Counted from the stretch's first letter, positions 8,599-16,766 are shown. The stretch: DNA of 64,000 nucleotides from Mycobacterium sp. Aquia_216 (GCF_026723865.1 NZ_CP113529.1:1736001-1800000), one strand, 5' to 3'. Numbers and translations: made by a program. Notes: generated by a model not told the origin, from the letters alone.

Positions 8599-9602
8599 AA
8601 GCGGCGGTGGTGACCGCCCCGGGTAAGGCGGAACTCCTCGACGCCGACCGCCCGCAGGCCGGTCCCGACGACGTGCTCGTCCAAATGCGTGCCTGCGGAA
8701 TCTGCGGCTCCGACGCGTTCTACATCGCGATCGGCGGCATCCCCCCGCGCCAAGGGCACACGCCGCTCGGGCACGAACCGGCGGGCGAAGTCGTCGAGGT
8801 CGGCGCGAACGTGTCCGGTATCGCGGTGGGCGACCACGTCGTCATCAATCCGATGGCCGCGCCCAGCGGCATCATCGGCAACGGGGGAGCCGCCGGCGCC
8901 CTGGCCGACTACCTGCTCATCGAAAACGCCATCCGCGGAACCAGTCTCGAGGTCATCCCGAGCCATGTCCCATGGGAGGTTGCCGCGCTCAACGAGCCGA
9001 TGGCTGTCGCGCGGCACGGTGCCAACCGGTGCAAACCCAAACCATCGGACAAGGTCGCCATCTTCGGCGCGGGGCCGATCGGGCTGGGCGCGACGCTGGC
9101 CTTCAAATCCCTTGGCGTAAGCCATGTCGTGGTTGTGGACCTGATTCCCGGCCGACTGGAGAAGGCGCTGCGGATCGGGGCCGACGCCGTGATCAACTTC
9201 GCCGACGAGGACGTCGCGGCGCGCCTCATCGAACTGCACGGTGTGGGTGAATCGAGGTTCCCCGGAAAAGCCGGCACCGATATCTACCTGGACGCCGCGG
9301 GCGTGCCCGCGGTGATCAACACCGCGCTGGCCGCAGCCCAGCAGGGCGCCACCCTGGGAATCGTTGGCGTGCACAAAGAGCCGGTACCGGTCGAGTTCAT
9401 CAACGTCATGAGCAACGAGATCACCATCGTCGGATCCATGGGATACCCCGACGAGATCTTCGAAGTGACCAAGGATCTCGTCGCGAACTGGGAGCAATAC
9501 GCGCCGATCGTCAGCCACACCATCCCGTTCGTCAGTGTCGGCGCGGCGCTCGAGCTCGCCAGCACACCCGGCGCCGCCGATAAGGTCGTGGTGACTTTTT
9601 AG
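8595..9602 (+). CDS. Zinc-type alcohol dehydrogenase (MDR superfamily)
   Basis: This 335-residue medium-chain dehydrogenase starts at GTG 8595, overlapping the sulfotransferase stop. Catalytic-zinc ligands are visible in ACGICGSD and GHEPAGE. The NAD-binding motif is IFGAGPIGLGATLA. The usual structural-zinc lobe with four Cys is absent: after VINPMAAPSGII the chain runs through a Gly/Ala-rich loop. It therefore belongs to the subgroup with only catalytic zinc. It is the last gene of the 5420-9602 operon and is followed by a hairpin. Confidence 0.88.
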   Translation: MKAAVVTAPGKAELLDADRPQAGPDDVLVQMRACGICGSDAFYIAIGGIPPRQGHTPLGHEPAGEVVEVGANVSGIAVGDHVVINPMAAPSGIIGNGGAAGALADYLLIENAIRGTSLEVIPSHVPWEVAALNEPMAVARHGANRCKPKPSDKVAIFGAGPIGLGATLAFKSLGVSHVVVVDLIPGRLEKALRIGADAVINFADEDVAARLIELHGVGESRFPGKAGTDIYLDAAGVPAVINTALAAAQQGATLGIVGVHKEPVPVEFINVMSNEITIVGSMGYPDEIFEVTKDLVANWEQYAPIVSHTIPFVSVGAALELASTPGAADKVVVTF

Positions 9603-9605
9603 TAG

Positions 9606-9628
9606 CTGGCGCGTGAGCGTAACGCCAG
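9606..9628 (+). terminator. Hairpin after the alcohol dehydrogenase gene
   Basis: CTGGCG and CGCCAG arms with an 11-base loop start four bases after the stop of the four-gene operon. No T-tract follows, as is common for mycobacterial terminators. It lies between convergent genes. Confidence 0.4.
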
Positions 9629-9662
9629 GGCGAGACATGGCCGGGTTTTTCGCCGTGGCGTT

Positions 9663-9688
9663 CCCCCGCAAGCTCGCGGTGGCCCCAG
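9663..9688 (+). repeat. Decayed copy of the 26-bp dispersed repeat
   Basis: This stretch matches the exact repeat at 11149-11174 at 20 of 26 positions, with the first 11 bases identical (CCCCCGCAAGC). The CCGC/GCGG stem is kept. It lies 15 bp past the stop codon of the FAD oxidoreductase gene. Confidence 0.4.
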
Positions 9689-9702
9689 GTCGCGGCGTGA
9701 GA

Positions 9703-11121
9703 CTAGCCGCGGGCCAGATAGTCGAGTGCGAGGCGAGCGGCGTTAGCCCCACACATGCCATGCGCGCCGGGCCCGGGCGGCGTGGCGGCCGAGCAGATAT
9801 ACATGCCTGGCACGCCAATCATATAGGGCGACAGCGTGATTCGCGGTCCGAATGTCAGCTGACGAATGTCCTTGGCGCCGGTCATGATGTCGCCGCCGGC
9901 GTAGTTGGCGTTGTAGGTGGCCATCTGCGTCGTCGAGCGAACGGCGTGGCCGACGATGCGCTCGGTGAAACCGGGCGCGAACCGCTCGATCTGGGCGATG
10001 ATCGCCTGCGTCGCATCGCCGGTGTAGCCGTTGGGGACGTGCGCGTAGCTCCACACCGGGTGGGTATTGCCCACCGAGCGTTGCGGATCGGCCAGATACT
10101 GCTGGCCGATCAGCACGAAAGGCCGCTCGGGCATCCGTCCGGCGTGAATGTCCCGCTCGGTCGCGGCCAACTCGGCGTACGTGCCGGCCAGATGCACGGT
10201 ACCGGCCCGATGGGCCTCCGGGTTCGTCCAGGGCACGCCGCCCTCGACGGCGAAGTCGACTTTGAACGCACCGGGGCCACGGCGAAACCTGGTGAAGGCG
10301 GCCGAAATTCGGCGGGGCAGACGGTCTCCCAGGATTCCGGCGACCGCGCTCGGCGCCAGATCGAACATCGTGACGTCGGCGGGCGGCAGCTGCGACGTGT
10401 TCTGCACCCGGACGCCGGTTTCGATCTTGCCGCCCAAGTCGCCCAACAGCGTGACCATCGCGTTGGTGATCGACTGCGATCCGCCCGCCGCCACCGCCCA
10501 GCCGTGCCGGTGGCCGGCCGCGATGATGCCCATCCCGATGGCCGAGGTCATCGGGTAGTGCAGCGGCCGGAATGCGTGGGCCGCAACACCTCCGAACAAC
10601 GCCCGGCCTTCCGGAGTACGGAACACCCGGGCGAATGTGGACGCGGGAAACACCGTGGGTGCCCCGAATCGCGCCAGCATCAGCGGATGCCGGGGGAGCC
10701 GCAGCAGCGGCCGCATGATGTCGTCGGACAGCGCGTCGAAATGGGCGGCGGGATAGCCGAACGCCAGGCGCCACCGCTTTCCGTCGGCACCCAGTCCGGC
10801 CGCGGTCTCTTCCACCGAGCGGTGCAGGACCCCGGCGCTGCCACCGTCTAAGGGGTGCACACAATCGATCTCCGGCCAACGCCAGGACAACCCGTACCGC
10901 TGCAGGTTCACCTCGCTGAGGAACTGGGAGCCGACGGCCATCGGGTGGATCGCCGAGCAGTGGTCGTGCAGCAGGCCGGGAATGATGGCTTCGCTGCTGC
11001 GGGCGCCACCGCCGACCTCGTCGGCGGCCTCGAGCACGGTGACCTGCACGCCCTTGGCGGCCAGGGCGATCGCGGCGGCGAGCCCGTTGGGCCCACCGCC
11101 CACCACCAGTGCCGTGCTCAT
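9703..11121 (-). CDS. CrtI-like FAD/NAD(P)-dependent oxidoreductase
   Basis: This 472-residue flavoprotein resembles phytoene desaturases. The dinucleotide fold TALVVGGGPNGLAAAIALAA is at the N-terminus, with EAADEVGGGARS after strand 2. The C-terminal FAD segment reads [25 protein letters not shown] precedes the ATG at 11119-11121, which decides this start over a longer frame reaching 11157. It is downstream of and parallel to a DUF3556 membrane protein gene, separated by 73 bp that contain an exact 26-bp repeat. From memory this pair resembles M. tuberculosis Rv1431-Rv1432, so it may be a paralogous module acting on a membrane lipid. Confidence 0.85.
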   Translation of the reverse strand: MSTALVVGGGPNGLAAAIALAAKGVQVTVLEAADEVGGGARSSEAIIPGLLHDHCSAIHPMAVGSQFLSEVNLQRYGLSWRWPEIDCVHPLDGGSAGVLHRSVEETAAGLGADGKRWRLAFGYPAAHFDALSDDIMRPLLRLPRHPLMLARFGAPTVFPASTFARVFRTPEGRALFGGVAAHAFRPLHYPMTSAIGMGIIAAGHRHGWAVAAGGSQSITNAMVTLLGDLGGKIETGVRVQNTSQLPPADVTMFDLAPSAVAGILGDRLPRRISAAFTRFRRGPGAFKVDFAVEGGVPWTNPEAHRAGTVHLAGTYAELAATERDIHAGRMPERPFVLIGQQYLADPQRSVGNTHPVWSYAHVPNGYTGDATQAIIAQIERFAPGFTERIVGHAVRSTTQMATYNANYAGGDIMTGAKDIRQLTFGPRITLSPYMIGVPGMYICSAATPPGPGAHGMCGANAARLALDYLARG

Positions 11122-11148
11122 GGGCGCCGCTCCTCCGCATCGCTTCGT

Positions 11149-11174
11149 CCCCCGCAAGCGGGAGGTACCCCCAC
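11149..11174 (+). repeat. 26-bp dispersed repeat, exact copy A
   Basis: This element begins CCCCCGCAAGCGGGAGGTAC and ends CCCCAC. It is identical, in the opposite orientation, to 36544-36569. It contains a CCGC-AA-GCGG stem and a GGTACC palindrome. On the minus strand it lies just upstream of the ribosome-binding site of the oxidoreductase gene, where the segment GAGCGGCGC-NN-ATGAG also matches the other copy. Confidence 0.8.
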
Positions 11175-11194
11175 TGAACCGTCGCCGGCGCGAC

Positions 11195-13000
11195 TCATGC
11201 CAGCGCTCCGTGACCGTGTTCTTGGCCGTCCCGGACGGCCGGTTTGCTGCCGCTCAGGGACCATTCCACGTTAGTCGGGATGGGGCCGTTGGGCAGCCAG
11301 GGCTGGTCGGCGACCGCGTCGGCCACCTTCCAGGTGCCGCGCTCGACCACCCCGAGTGCGGCGTCGATCAGCTGATAGTGCTGCACACCGCTGCCGAAGG
11401 CCTCCGACTCCACCCAGGCGATCACGCACTCGCCCGGCTCGAACGCGGCTTCGCGCTGCACGGCCCGGATCATGTCCGCGTTGTGCAGGTGGCCGTCGCC
11501 GAAGTTGAAGCCGATCAGCGAGTTGCAGACGAACTCGCCCTCCCGCACCGCGCGGCCGTCGATGTCGGGCAGGTGGGTCAGCAGCAGCGAGTACAGGCCG
11601 CGGCCCTGGCTGTGCATGCTTCGCCACGCCGTCGTCTTCTGCAAGGTGATCTCCGCCCACCGCGGCTCGTACCCGGCCGCGACGAACTGGTCGAGCTGGT
11701 TGGACGCCGAGCGGGTGACGTTGTTCAACTTTCGTTCGGCACCGGGCGCGAACGCCCACAGTGCCGAGGCCCAGTTGCCCGCGTACTGCCGCATCGACGG
11801 CAGGAAGGACACCTTGTCCGGCCGCAGGTTGCCCAGCACCGGGTAGAACAGCAGCGCGGCGGCGACGACGAGGGCCAGCCAGGGCGGGGTCATGTTCCAC
11901 GGAGCGTATCGGTTCCAGTTCGGGAAGCCCAGGAACAGGAAGATCGTCGTGTAGGCGAAAACCACGTTCCATTCCAGCGGTACCGCGAGTGGGAACGTCG
12001 AGACGATGAACAAGTGAAAGCCCACCATCAAGAGCACCGCAGCCAGCGTCACCCACTTGTTGGTGGAGAAGAACAGGACCAGCGGGGCCAGGATTTCGAC
12101 GGTGGTGCCGTTGACGTGTGCCATGAAGTCCGCCAGCCGCGACGGCCGCATGTCGCGTGGGAATTCGCGGTAGTGGGCTCGCCGTACCCAGGTGGGCGCG
12201 AATATCGTATTGCTCACCATCGGCGGAATGACATTGGAGAAGTGCTTACCGAATTTGGAGAAGCCGGCGCCGATCCATACCACCACGATCACCATCTTCA
12301 GCGCGATGATCATGTTGACAAACGGCAGCACCGTGAAGATGACCATGACCGGCAGGTACTGCTCGCCGCGGGCGGCCAGGAAGATGGTCTTGTCCCGCAG
12401 GCCGATCAGCACCAGCAGCGCGATCGGCGCGACCAGCAGGGCCGGGTTTACCAGACCGGATATGTTGTCCGGCACCGCTTTTGAGAGTGAATCGCTGTGC
12501 ACGCCAGGTGTCAGCAGCGGGATGGCAAGGCTCACCAGCAGTGCCAGGTAGAGCGCGATGTCGAACCAGGTGCGGCGGTCGCCGTTGGTGAACGGTACCC
12601 ACTTCCACGGGCGTAGCCGGATGGTTCCCGGCCGGGCCCAGAACAGGATGCCGCCGGTCATCGGCTTGACCTTGCCGGCGAGCGGGCCCCACGAGCCGGC
12701 CACACCAATCGCCTCGAGAAGCACCGTCCACAGAATCACCTTCTGGTAGACGATCGGCTGGTTCCACCAAGCGCTCACGTGCCAGAAGGCGGGCAGCCCC
12801 GACGTCGCCGTCGCAACCGTGATGCCGCCGAGCGCGAAGAACACGACCAGCTTCACGATGTAGATGGTGTGGATCATCTTCGGTGAGCCGAAGCCGTTTT
12901 CGGCCCAATCGGTGGCGAGGATCCGCATTCGTTCCATCAATGGCTGCTTCAAGAAGTTATCCGGATCGACATCGGGGAGATACGGCTTGATGAAACCCAT
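11195..13000 (-). CDS. DUF3556 multi-pass membrane protein
   Basis: This 601-residue protein has about nine to ten hydrophobic segments between residues 50 and 430, for example IVKLVVFFALGGITVATA and ALLVAPIALLVLIGL, followed by a soluble C-terminal part of about 170 residues. AAAGGAG precedes the ATG at 12998-13000, giving MGFIKPYLPDVDPDNFL, the usual N-terminus of mycobacterial DUF3556 proteins. Function is unknown. It is the first gene of a pair with the CrtI-like oxidoreductase. Its promoter region is shared with the PucR-type regulator at 13143 and holds a TTGTC-N7-GACAA site. Confidence 0.85.
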   Translation of the reverse strand: MGFIKPYLPDVDPDNFLKQPLMERMRILATDWAENGFGSPKMIHTIYIVKLVVFFALGGITVATATSGLPAFWHVSAWWNQPIVYQKVILWTVLLEAIGVAGSWGPLAGKVKPMTGGILFWARPGTIRLRPWKWVPFTNGDRRTWFDIALYLALLVSLAIPLLTPGVHSDSLSKAVPDNISGLVNPALLVAPIALLVLIGLRDKTIFLAARGEQYLPVMVIFTVLPFVNMIIALKMVIVVVWIGAGFSKFGKHFSNVIPPMVSNTIFAPTWVRRAHYREFPRDMRPSRLADFMAHVNGTTVEILAPLVLFFSTNKWVTLAAVLLMVGFHLFIVSTFPLAVPLEWNVVFAYTTIFLFLGFPNWNRYAPWNMTPPWLALVVAAALLFYPVLGNLRPDKVSFLPSMRQYAGNWASALWAFAPGAERKLNNVTRSASNQLDQFVAAGYEPRWAEITLQKTTAWRSMHSQGRGLYSLLLTHLPDIDGRAVREGEFVCNSLIGFNFGDGHLHNADMIRAVQREAAFEPGECVIAWVESEAFGSGVQHYQLIDAALGVVERGTWKVADAVADQPWLPNGPIPTNVEWSLSGSKPAVRDGQEHGHGALA

Positions 13001-13100
13001 TGGAGTAGCTCCTTTGCTGGTGGGTTTTCGCTGTGGCCACAACGTAGAAAAATCGGACGGGCGCGAAACAGTCGCCGGCCGACGAATCTGCGAACGGGAA

Positions 13101-13117
13101 TTGTCGCCGGAAGACAA
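13101..13117. promoter_or_regulatory. Palindromic site TTGTC-N7-GACAA, copy 2
   Basis: TTGTCGCCGGAAGACAA lies between the divergent DUF3556 gene (starts at 13000) and the PucR-type gene (starts at 13143), 25 bp upstream of the latter. It has the same arms and spacing as copies 1 and 3, and its spacer GCCGGAA differs from copy 3 (read on the other strand) at one base. This position suits autoregulation. Confidence 0.55.
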
Positions 13118-13142
13118 CCCGAGGTCTAACGTCAGGAGGGTG

Positions 13143-14426
13143 GTGAAAGCGCAGTTCGACAGCGACGTTGAGGTCAGCCGCCACGTCGCCGCGACCGCCG
13201 AACGATTGCACAATCGGCTGGCAGGGCTGTCGGCGGTGATGCGCCGGTCCCTCGAGGATCAGATCCCGGAGCTGCGTGGTGAGGAACGAATCACCGAACT
13301 GCTGGGACCCAGCGTCGAGGGAAACGTGGATACTGTTCTGCGCGCGTTGCGCTACGACATCGCCGTCGAGCGGGTCGAAGCGCCCACCGCGGCACTGGAA
13401 TACGCCCGGCGGTTGGCGCAACACGGGGTACCCGTCAACGCGCTCGTCCGCGCCTATCGGCTTGGTCAGCGGCTGATGAACGAGCTGGTTTTCAACGAAG
13501 TGCGCGCACTCGATATCTCAGAACAGATGAGGTACCAGGTGATCGAGGCGATCACCGCGACGCTGTTCGAGTACATCGACTGGGTTTCGCAACAGGTGGT
13601 CGCCGCTTACGAAGACGAACGCGAACGGTGGCTGGAAAACCAAAACAGCGTCCGCGCCTTGCGGGTGCGCGAAGTCCTGGCCGCATCCAAGTCCATCGAC
13701 GTGGATGCGGTCTCCACGTCGATCCGCTATCCACTGCGCTGGCACCACTTGGCGCTCGTCATGTGGTATCCCGAGACCAGCGCCGAAAGTCAGGAACTCG
13801 CCGGGCTGCAACGACTGCTGCGCGAACTGGGCGAAGCGGCCGGTGCGGCCGCCGGCTCGCTCTTCGTCGCTGCCGATCGGACCTGCGGATGGGGTTGGCT
13901 GCCGTACCGTGCTTCAAACGGCGAAGCGGCCGATGCCCCGGCGAAGGTCCGCCAGTTCATCGAGGCGCGGTCGGAGTCTCCCAGTGTGGCAATCGGGGCG
14001 ATGGCAGCCGGCGTCGAGGGCTTTCGTCAGTCACACCGGGAGGCCGAAAGTGCCTACCGCGTCGCGATGGTCGCGAAGCGGGAGCCGACGGTGATCGCGG
14101 CGACCGATCCCGGGGTGTCGATCGCGGCGCTGCTGAGCGCCGACATTGCCGATACCCGGGTCTGGGTGATCAAGGTGCTTGGCGGCCTTGCGGGCGACGG
14201 GGAGAACGACGCCCGGCTGCGGGACACATTGCGCGTGTATTTGGGCTGCGGCTGTAGTTACAAGACCGCTGCCGAGCAGCTCAATCTGCACTTCAACACG
14301 GTGAAGTATCGGGTGGGCCGGGCCGTCGCCCGGCGCGGTCGTGAGATCGGCAACGACCGGCTCGACGTCGAACTCGCGTTGCTGGTCTGCCATTGGTATG
14401 GGCCCGTCGTTCTGCAACCCGAATAA
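13143..14426 (+). CDS. PucR/CdaR-family transcriptional regulator
   Basis: This 427-residue protein has an N-terminal helical sensor region (LAQHGVPVNALVRAYRLGQRLM is characteristic), a middle GGDEF-like domain, and a C-terminal PucR helix-turn-helix: YLGCGCSYKTAAEQLNLHFN followed by TVKYRVGRAVARRG. AGGAGG at 13134-13139 precedes tandem GTG codons at 13140 and 13143; I take the second. It is divergent from the DUF3556-oxidoreductase pair, with a palindromic operator candidate in between. Such regulators usually sense a small molecule of the adjacent pathway; the ligand is unknown. Confidence 0.85.
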   Translation: MKAQFDSDVEVSRHVAATAERLHNRLAGLSAVMRRSLEDQIPELRGEERITELLGPSVEGNVDTVLRALRYDIAVERVEAPTAALEYARRLAQHGVPVNALVRAYRLGQRLMNELVFNEVRALDISEQMRYQVIEAITATLFEYIDWVSQQVVAAYEDERERWLENQNSVRALRVREVLAASKSIDVDAVSTSIRYPLRWHHLALVMWYPETSAESQELAGLQRLLRELGEAAGAAAGSLFVAADRTCGWGWLPYRASNGEAADAPAKVRQFIEARSESPSVAIGAMAAGVEGFRQSHREAESAYRVAMVAKREPTVIAATDPGVSIAALLSADIADTRVWVIKVLGGLAGDGENDARLRDTLRVYLGCGCSYKTAAEQLNLHFNTVKYRVGRAVARRGREIGNDRLDVELALLVCHWYGPVVLQPE

Positions 14427-14448
14427 CGGGGTTGTGCCCAGCGACATT

Positions 14449-14625
14449 TCACGCCGCGGCGGGGGCGGTGCGACGCGGCGATGCCGTGCGCCGCGGGAAG
14501 TCGGCCGCGACTCGGTCCCGGGTGGACGTCGGCGCGGGTTCGGTGAGCATATGTACGACGGTGATGACCGCCGGCAGGAGCACAGGTGACAGGACGATCA
14601 GCAGGATGAGGATGGGCAGCAACAT
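14449..14625 (-). CDS. Small single-span membrane protein
   Basis: This is a 58-residue frame. Residues 1-20 read MLLPILILLIVLSPVLLPAV and form one membrane helix, followed by ITVVHMLTEPAP and a basic, Ser/Thr/Arg/Ala-rich tail ending TAPAAA. AGGTGA stands four bases before the ATG at 14623-14625. It is convergent with the PucR-type gene, with 22 bp between the stops. The family is not recognised by name, although similar proline-containing short membrane proteins sit near regulator genes in other mycobacteria as I recall. The clear membrane segment and ribosome-binding site support a real gene. Confidence 0.55.
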   Translation of the reverse strand: MLLPILILLIVLSPVLLPAVITVVHMLTEPAPTSTRDRVAADFPRRTASPRRTAPAAA

Positions 14626-14679
14626 GGTTTCACCTAGATTTCTCGCAACGCGGGGAGTCGGAATATATTGTGGGACTGA

Positions 14680-14707
14680 ATGATTCGAGCTGTCAGTGCC
14701 GAATCAT
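14680..14707. promoter_or_regulatory. Inverted repeat upstream of the small membrane protein gene
   Basis: ATGATTCG and CGAATCAT form perfect 8-bp arms around a 12-bp spacer, 54 bp upstream of the start of the minus-strand 58-residue gene. It could be an operator or a hairpin in the leader. Confidence 0.35.
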
Positions 14708-14781
14708 CGGGTTCATCGCAAAAGGTACCGACGCCACCGCGGTGCGGTCATGTCCTGCGCCGACCAACTTGCGACGCGGGC

Positions 14782-14798
14782 TTGTCTTCGGGCGACAA
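14782..14798. promoter_or_regulatory. Palindromic site TTGTC-N7-GACAA, copy 3
   Basis: TTGTCTTCGGGCGACAA, which on the other strand reads TTGTCGCCCGAAGACAA, differs from copy 2 at one base. It lies between the divergent genes for the 58-residue membrane protein and the HdeD-like protein, so one factor could control both. Confidence 0.55.
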
Positions 14799-14947
14799 AT
14801 TGGTTCGCGCAGGGGCGGCGTTGCCGCGCGACCGTGCACCCTACCTCAGCGACATTGGCCGCACATTGTTCGCTATACCTGTGCGCGATGCGCAATTGTG
14901 TCGCCGCGGACATTTTAATTTCATCAATTGTGGCTAATGATATTGAG

Positions 14948-15523
14948 ATGGCTATTCGCGACGACACTGTTTTCGAAGGTCCCCTTCAGCAGCTTGCCCG
15001 CAGTGCATGGCAAGTGCTTCTCCTCACCGGCATTCTGGCGGTTGCGCTGGGTGTCATTGTGCTGGCCTGGCCAGGCAAGACGCTATTCGTGGCGGGTGTC
15101 CTTTTCGGCATCTACCTGGTGGTTTCCGGGATCGGGTACGTGTTCGCCGCTTTCGGCACGCACGCCGGCGCCGCGATGAGAGTGTTGACGTTCATCACCG
15201 GCGTCGTGTCGGTGATCCTCGGGTTCTTCTGCTTCCGCGACAAATTCGAGGCAGTCACGCTGTTGGCCATCTGGATCGGCATCAGCTGGCTGTTCCGCGG
15301 GTTTACCCTGCTCGCCGCGGCGTTGTCCTTCGACCACCTGCCCGGCCGCGGCTGGCAGGTGCTGTCCGGGTTCATCATCGTGATCGGTGGCGCCGTGCTC
15401 ATCGTCTCGCCGCTCGACTCGATCGCGATCCTGACCCTGGTCGTCGGCTGCTGGCTGATCGCCATCGGCATCGTCGACGTGATCAGTGCGCTGCAGGTGC
15501 GTAGCCGGGCGAAGGCTGCCTGA
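14948..15523 (+). CDS. HdeD-like (DUF308) membrane protein
   Basis: This 191-residue integral membrane protein has six hydrophobic segments arranged as pairs, for example VLLLTGILAVALGVIVLAW, LFVAGVLFGIYLVVSGIGYV and VLSGFIIVIGGAVLIVS. This is the HdeD/DUF308 pattern. The function of this family in mycobacteria is undefined; in enterobacteria HdeD is acid-stress associated. The ATG at 14948 is preferred. A GTG at 14930 would add six residues. No strong ribosome-binding site is visible. It lies downstream of operator copy 3. Confidence 0.82.
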   Translation: MAIRDDTVFEGPLQQLARSAWQVLLLTGILAVALGVIVLAWPGKTLFVAGVLFGIYLVVSGIGYVFAAFGTHAGAAMRVLTFITGVVSVILGFFCFRDKFEAVTLLAIWIGISWLFRGFTLLAAALSFDHLPGRGWQVLSGFIIVIGGAVLIVSPLDSIAILTLVVGCWLIAIGIVDVISALQVRSRAKAA

Positions 15524-15537
15524 CCGGAATGTTCCGG
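15524..15537. terminator. Short palindrome between convergent genes
   Basis: CCGGAATGTTCCGG starts right after the HdeD-like stop and just before the end of the convergent PucR-type gene. It may act as a bidirectional terminator hairpin, although the loop is tight. Confidence 0.3.
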
Positions 15538-15545
15538 GTGGTCGA

Positions 15546-16766
15546 CTAGGGCAGTCGCCGCTCGACCTCGAAAGCCAGACACAGCTCGGCGATGTCTTTG
15601 GGCCGGGACAGTGATCGGCCGGTCAACTCCTCAATGCGGTGCAGCCGGTGTCGCACGGTATTGGGGTGGCAAAAGACCTTCTTGGCGGTGTCATTGGCCG
15701 AACCGCCCGCCTCCACCCAGGCCTGAAAGGTATCGAGCAGGACGGCGCGTTCCTCGCTGGGCAGCGCGTTCAGCGGCCCCAGTACTGACGACCCGATCTT
15801 CGCCATGACTTCCGGGGCGCTCACCGCTGCGACGGCGAGGGGAGTGTCGTCGAAGACGGCGACGAGTGAGTCGTCCAACGGCTTTCCGGTGCCCGCCAAT
15901 CGGGCGTATCGCAGTGCGTCGCTGGTTTCGGCCAACTCGCGAAACGGCGGACTGATGCCGACTCGCGCGGTCGCGGCGTGCCCGAGCACATCGATGAGCT
16001 TGCCGAGGGCTGTCGCCGGGTGGCCGCGCAGATGGACGATGCCGACCTGGACGTCGGGCAGTAGCCGCCACGCCGACCGGATGTCGCGGACGGAGAGCCT
16101 GTTTTCGATCGTCGGCAATCCCAGTTTTCCGATCGCGGGTAGCTCCGCGGCCACGACGACGTAGGGTCCCGAAGTGGGCAGACGCAGCAGATCTGCTGCC
16201 TCCCAAAGGCTTTGGCTGTCCGTAATCCTATGGGACAGTAGCGCTTCCACCAACGCCGATCGCTCTTCTTCTCGCTCGAGGATCTGCGCTGTGAGTTGCT
16301 GACGGTAGGCATTGCTCATCGCCTGGGTGAAGGTTTCCTGCGCGAGGAAGACCCGTGCGGTGGCCTCCAGTATCGAATCGGTAGGTATCTCCGCGGCGCG
16401 CGCTGCGGCGATGGTCTGCTCCCACATGAATCGGAATCCGATGCGATAGGCAGTCATGACTGCCGGCAGCGGCACTCCGGCGAGGGCGCGCGCGGTGCCC
16501 GTGTATTCAGCAGGCGACACGTCGACATCCGCATCTGCGGCGAGCGAGTCGAAGATGAACGTCAGATTCGCCACGCAACTTTCGGCCACTTGCTCTTTCG
16601 TAACGACGGCGCCGTCGCGGTAGGCGTCGATCTCACGGCAGAGCAGATCCGCCATCGCCTTTCCCAGTGTCGGGGCGCGGGCCAGCATGAGCTTGCCGAG
16701 TTCGGCGATATGCGGATCCGGTACGGCGCCGCGCAAGTCGCCGACAGGGTGTGTTGTCGCGCTCAT
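15546..16766 (-). CDS. PucR/CdaR-family transcriptional regulator
   Basis: This 406-residue regulator is closely related to the one at 18740. The N-terminal helical sensor contains LAGVPLPAVMTAYRIGFRFM. The C-terminal HTH reads FCHPNTVRHRLHRIEELTG and then LSRPKDIAELCLAFEVERRL. The start is ATG 16764-16766 (MSATTHPVGDLRG); the frame extends 16 codons further without support. No clear ribosome-binding site is visible. It is divergent from the CaiB-type CoA-transferase gene across 427 bp and probably controls it. Confidence 0.85.
   Translation of the reverse strand: MSATTHPVGDLRGAVPDPHIAELGKLMLARAPTLGKAMADLLCREIDAYRDGAVVTKEQVAESCVANLTFIFDSLAADADVDVSPAEYTGTARALAGVPLPAVMTAYRIGFRFMWEQTIAAARAAEIPTDSILEATARVFLAQETFTQAMSNAYRQQLTAQILEREEERSALVEALLSHRITDSQSLWEAADLLRLPTSGPYVVVAAELPAIGKLGLPTIENRLSVRDIRSAWRLLPDVQVGIVHLRGHPATALGKLIDVLGHAATARVGISPPFRELAETSDALRYARLAGTGKPLDDSLVAVFDDTPLAVAAVSAPEVMAKIGSSVLGPLNALPSEERAVLLDTFQAWVEAGGSANDTAKKVFCHPNTVRHRLHRIEELTGRSLSRPKDIAELCLAFEVERRLP

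Larger units (their letters stand above)
14626..14947. other. Regulatory region between the small membrane protein and HdeD-like genes
   Basis: No gene is seen in these 322 bp. They contain an 8-bp inverted repeat (14680-14707), a perfect TTGTC-N7-GACAA palindrome (14782-14798) and a looser relative around 14896-14914 (TTGTGTCGCCGCGGACATT). TATACC at 14874 is a possible -10 element for the rightward gene. Confidence 0.45.

Noticed and set aside
8499..9818. 439-codon minus-strand frame opposite the alcohol dehydrogenase
   Set aside because: Codon-position GC produces long antisense frames here; the plus-strand protein has full motifs.
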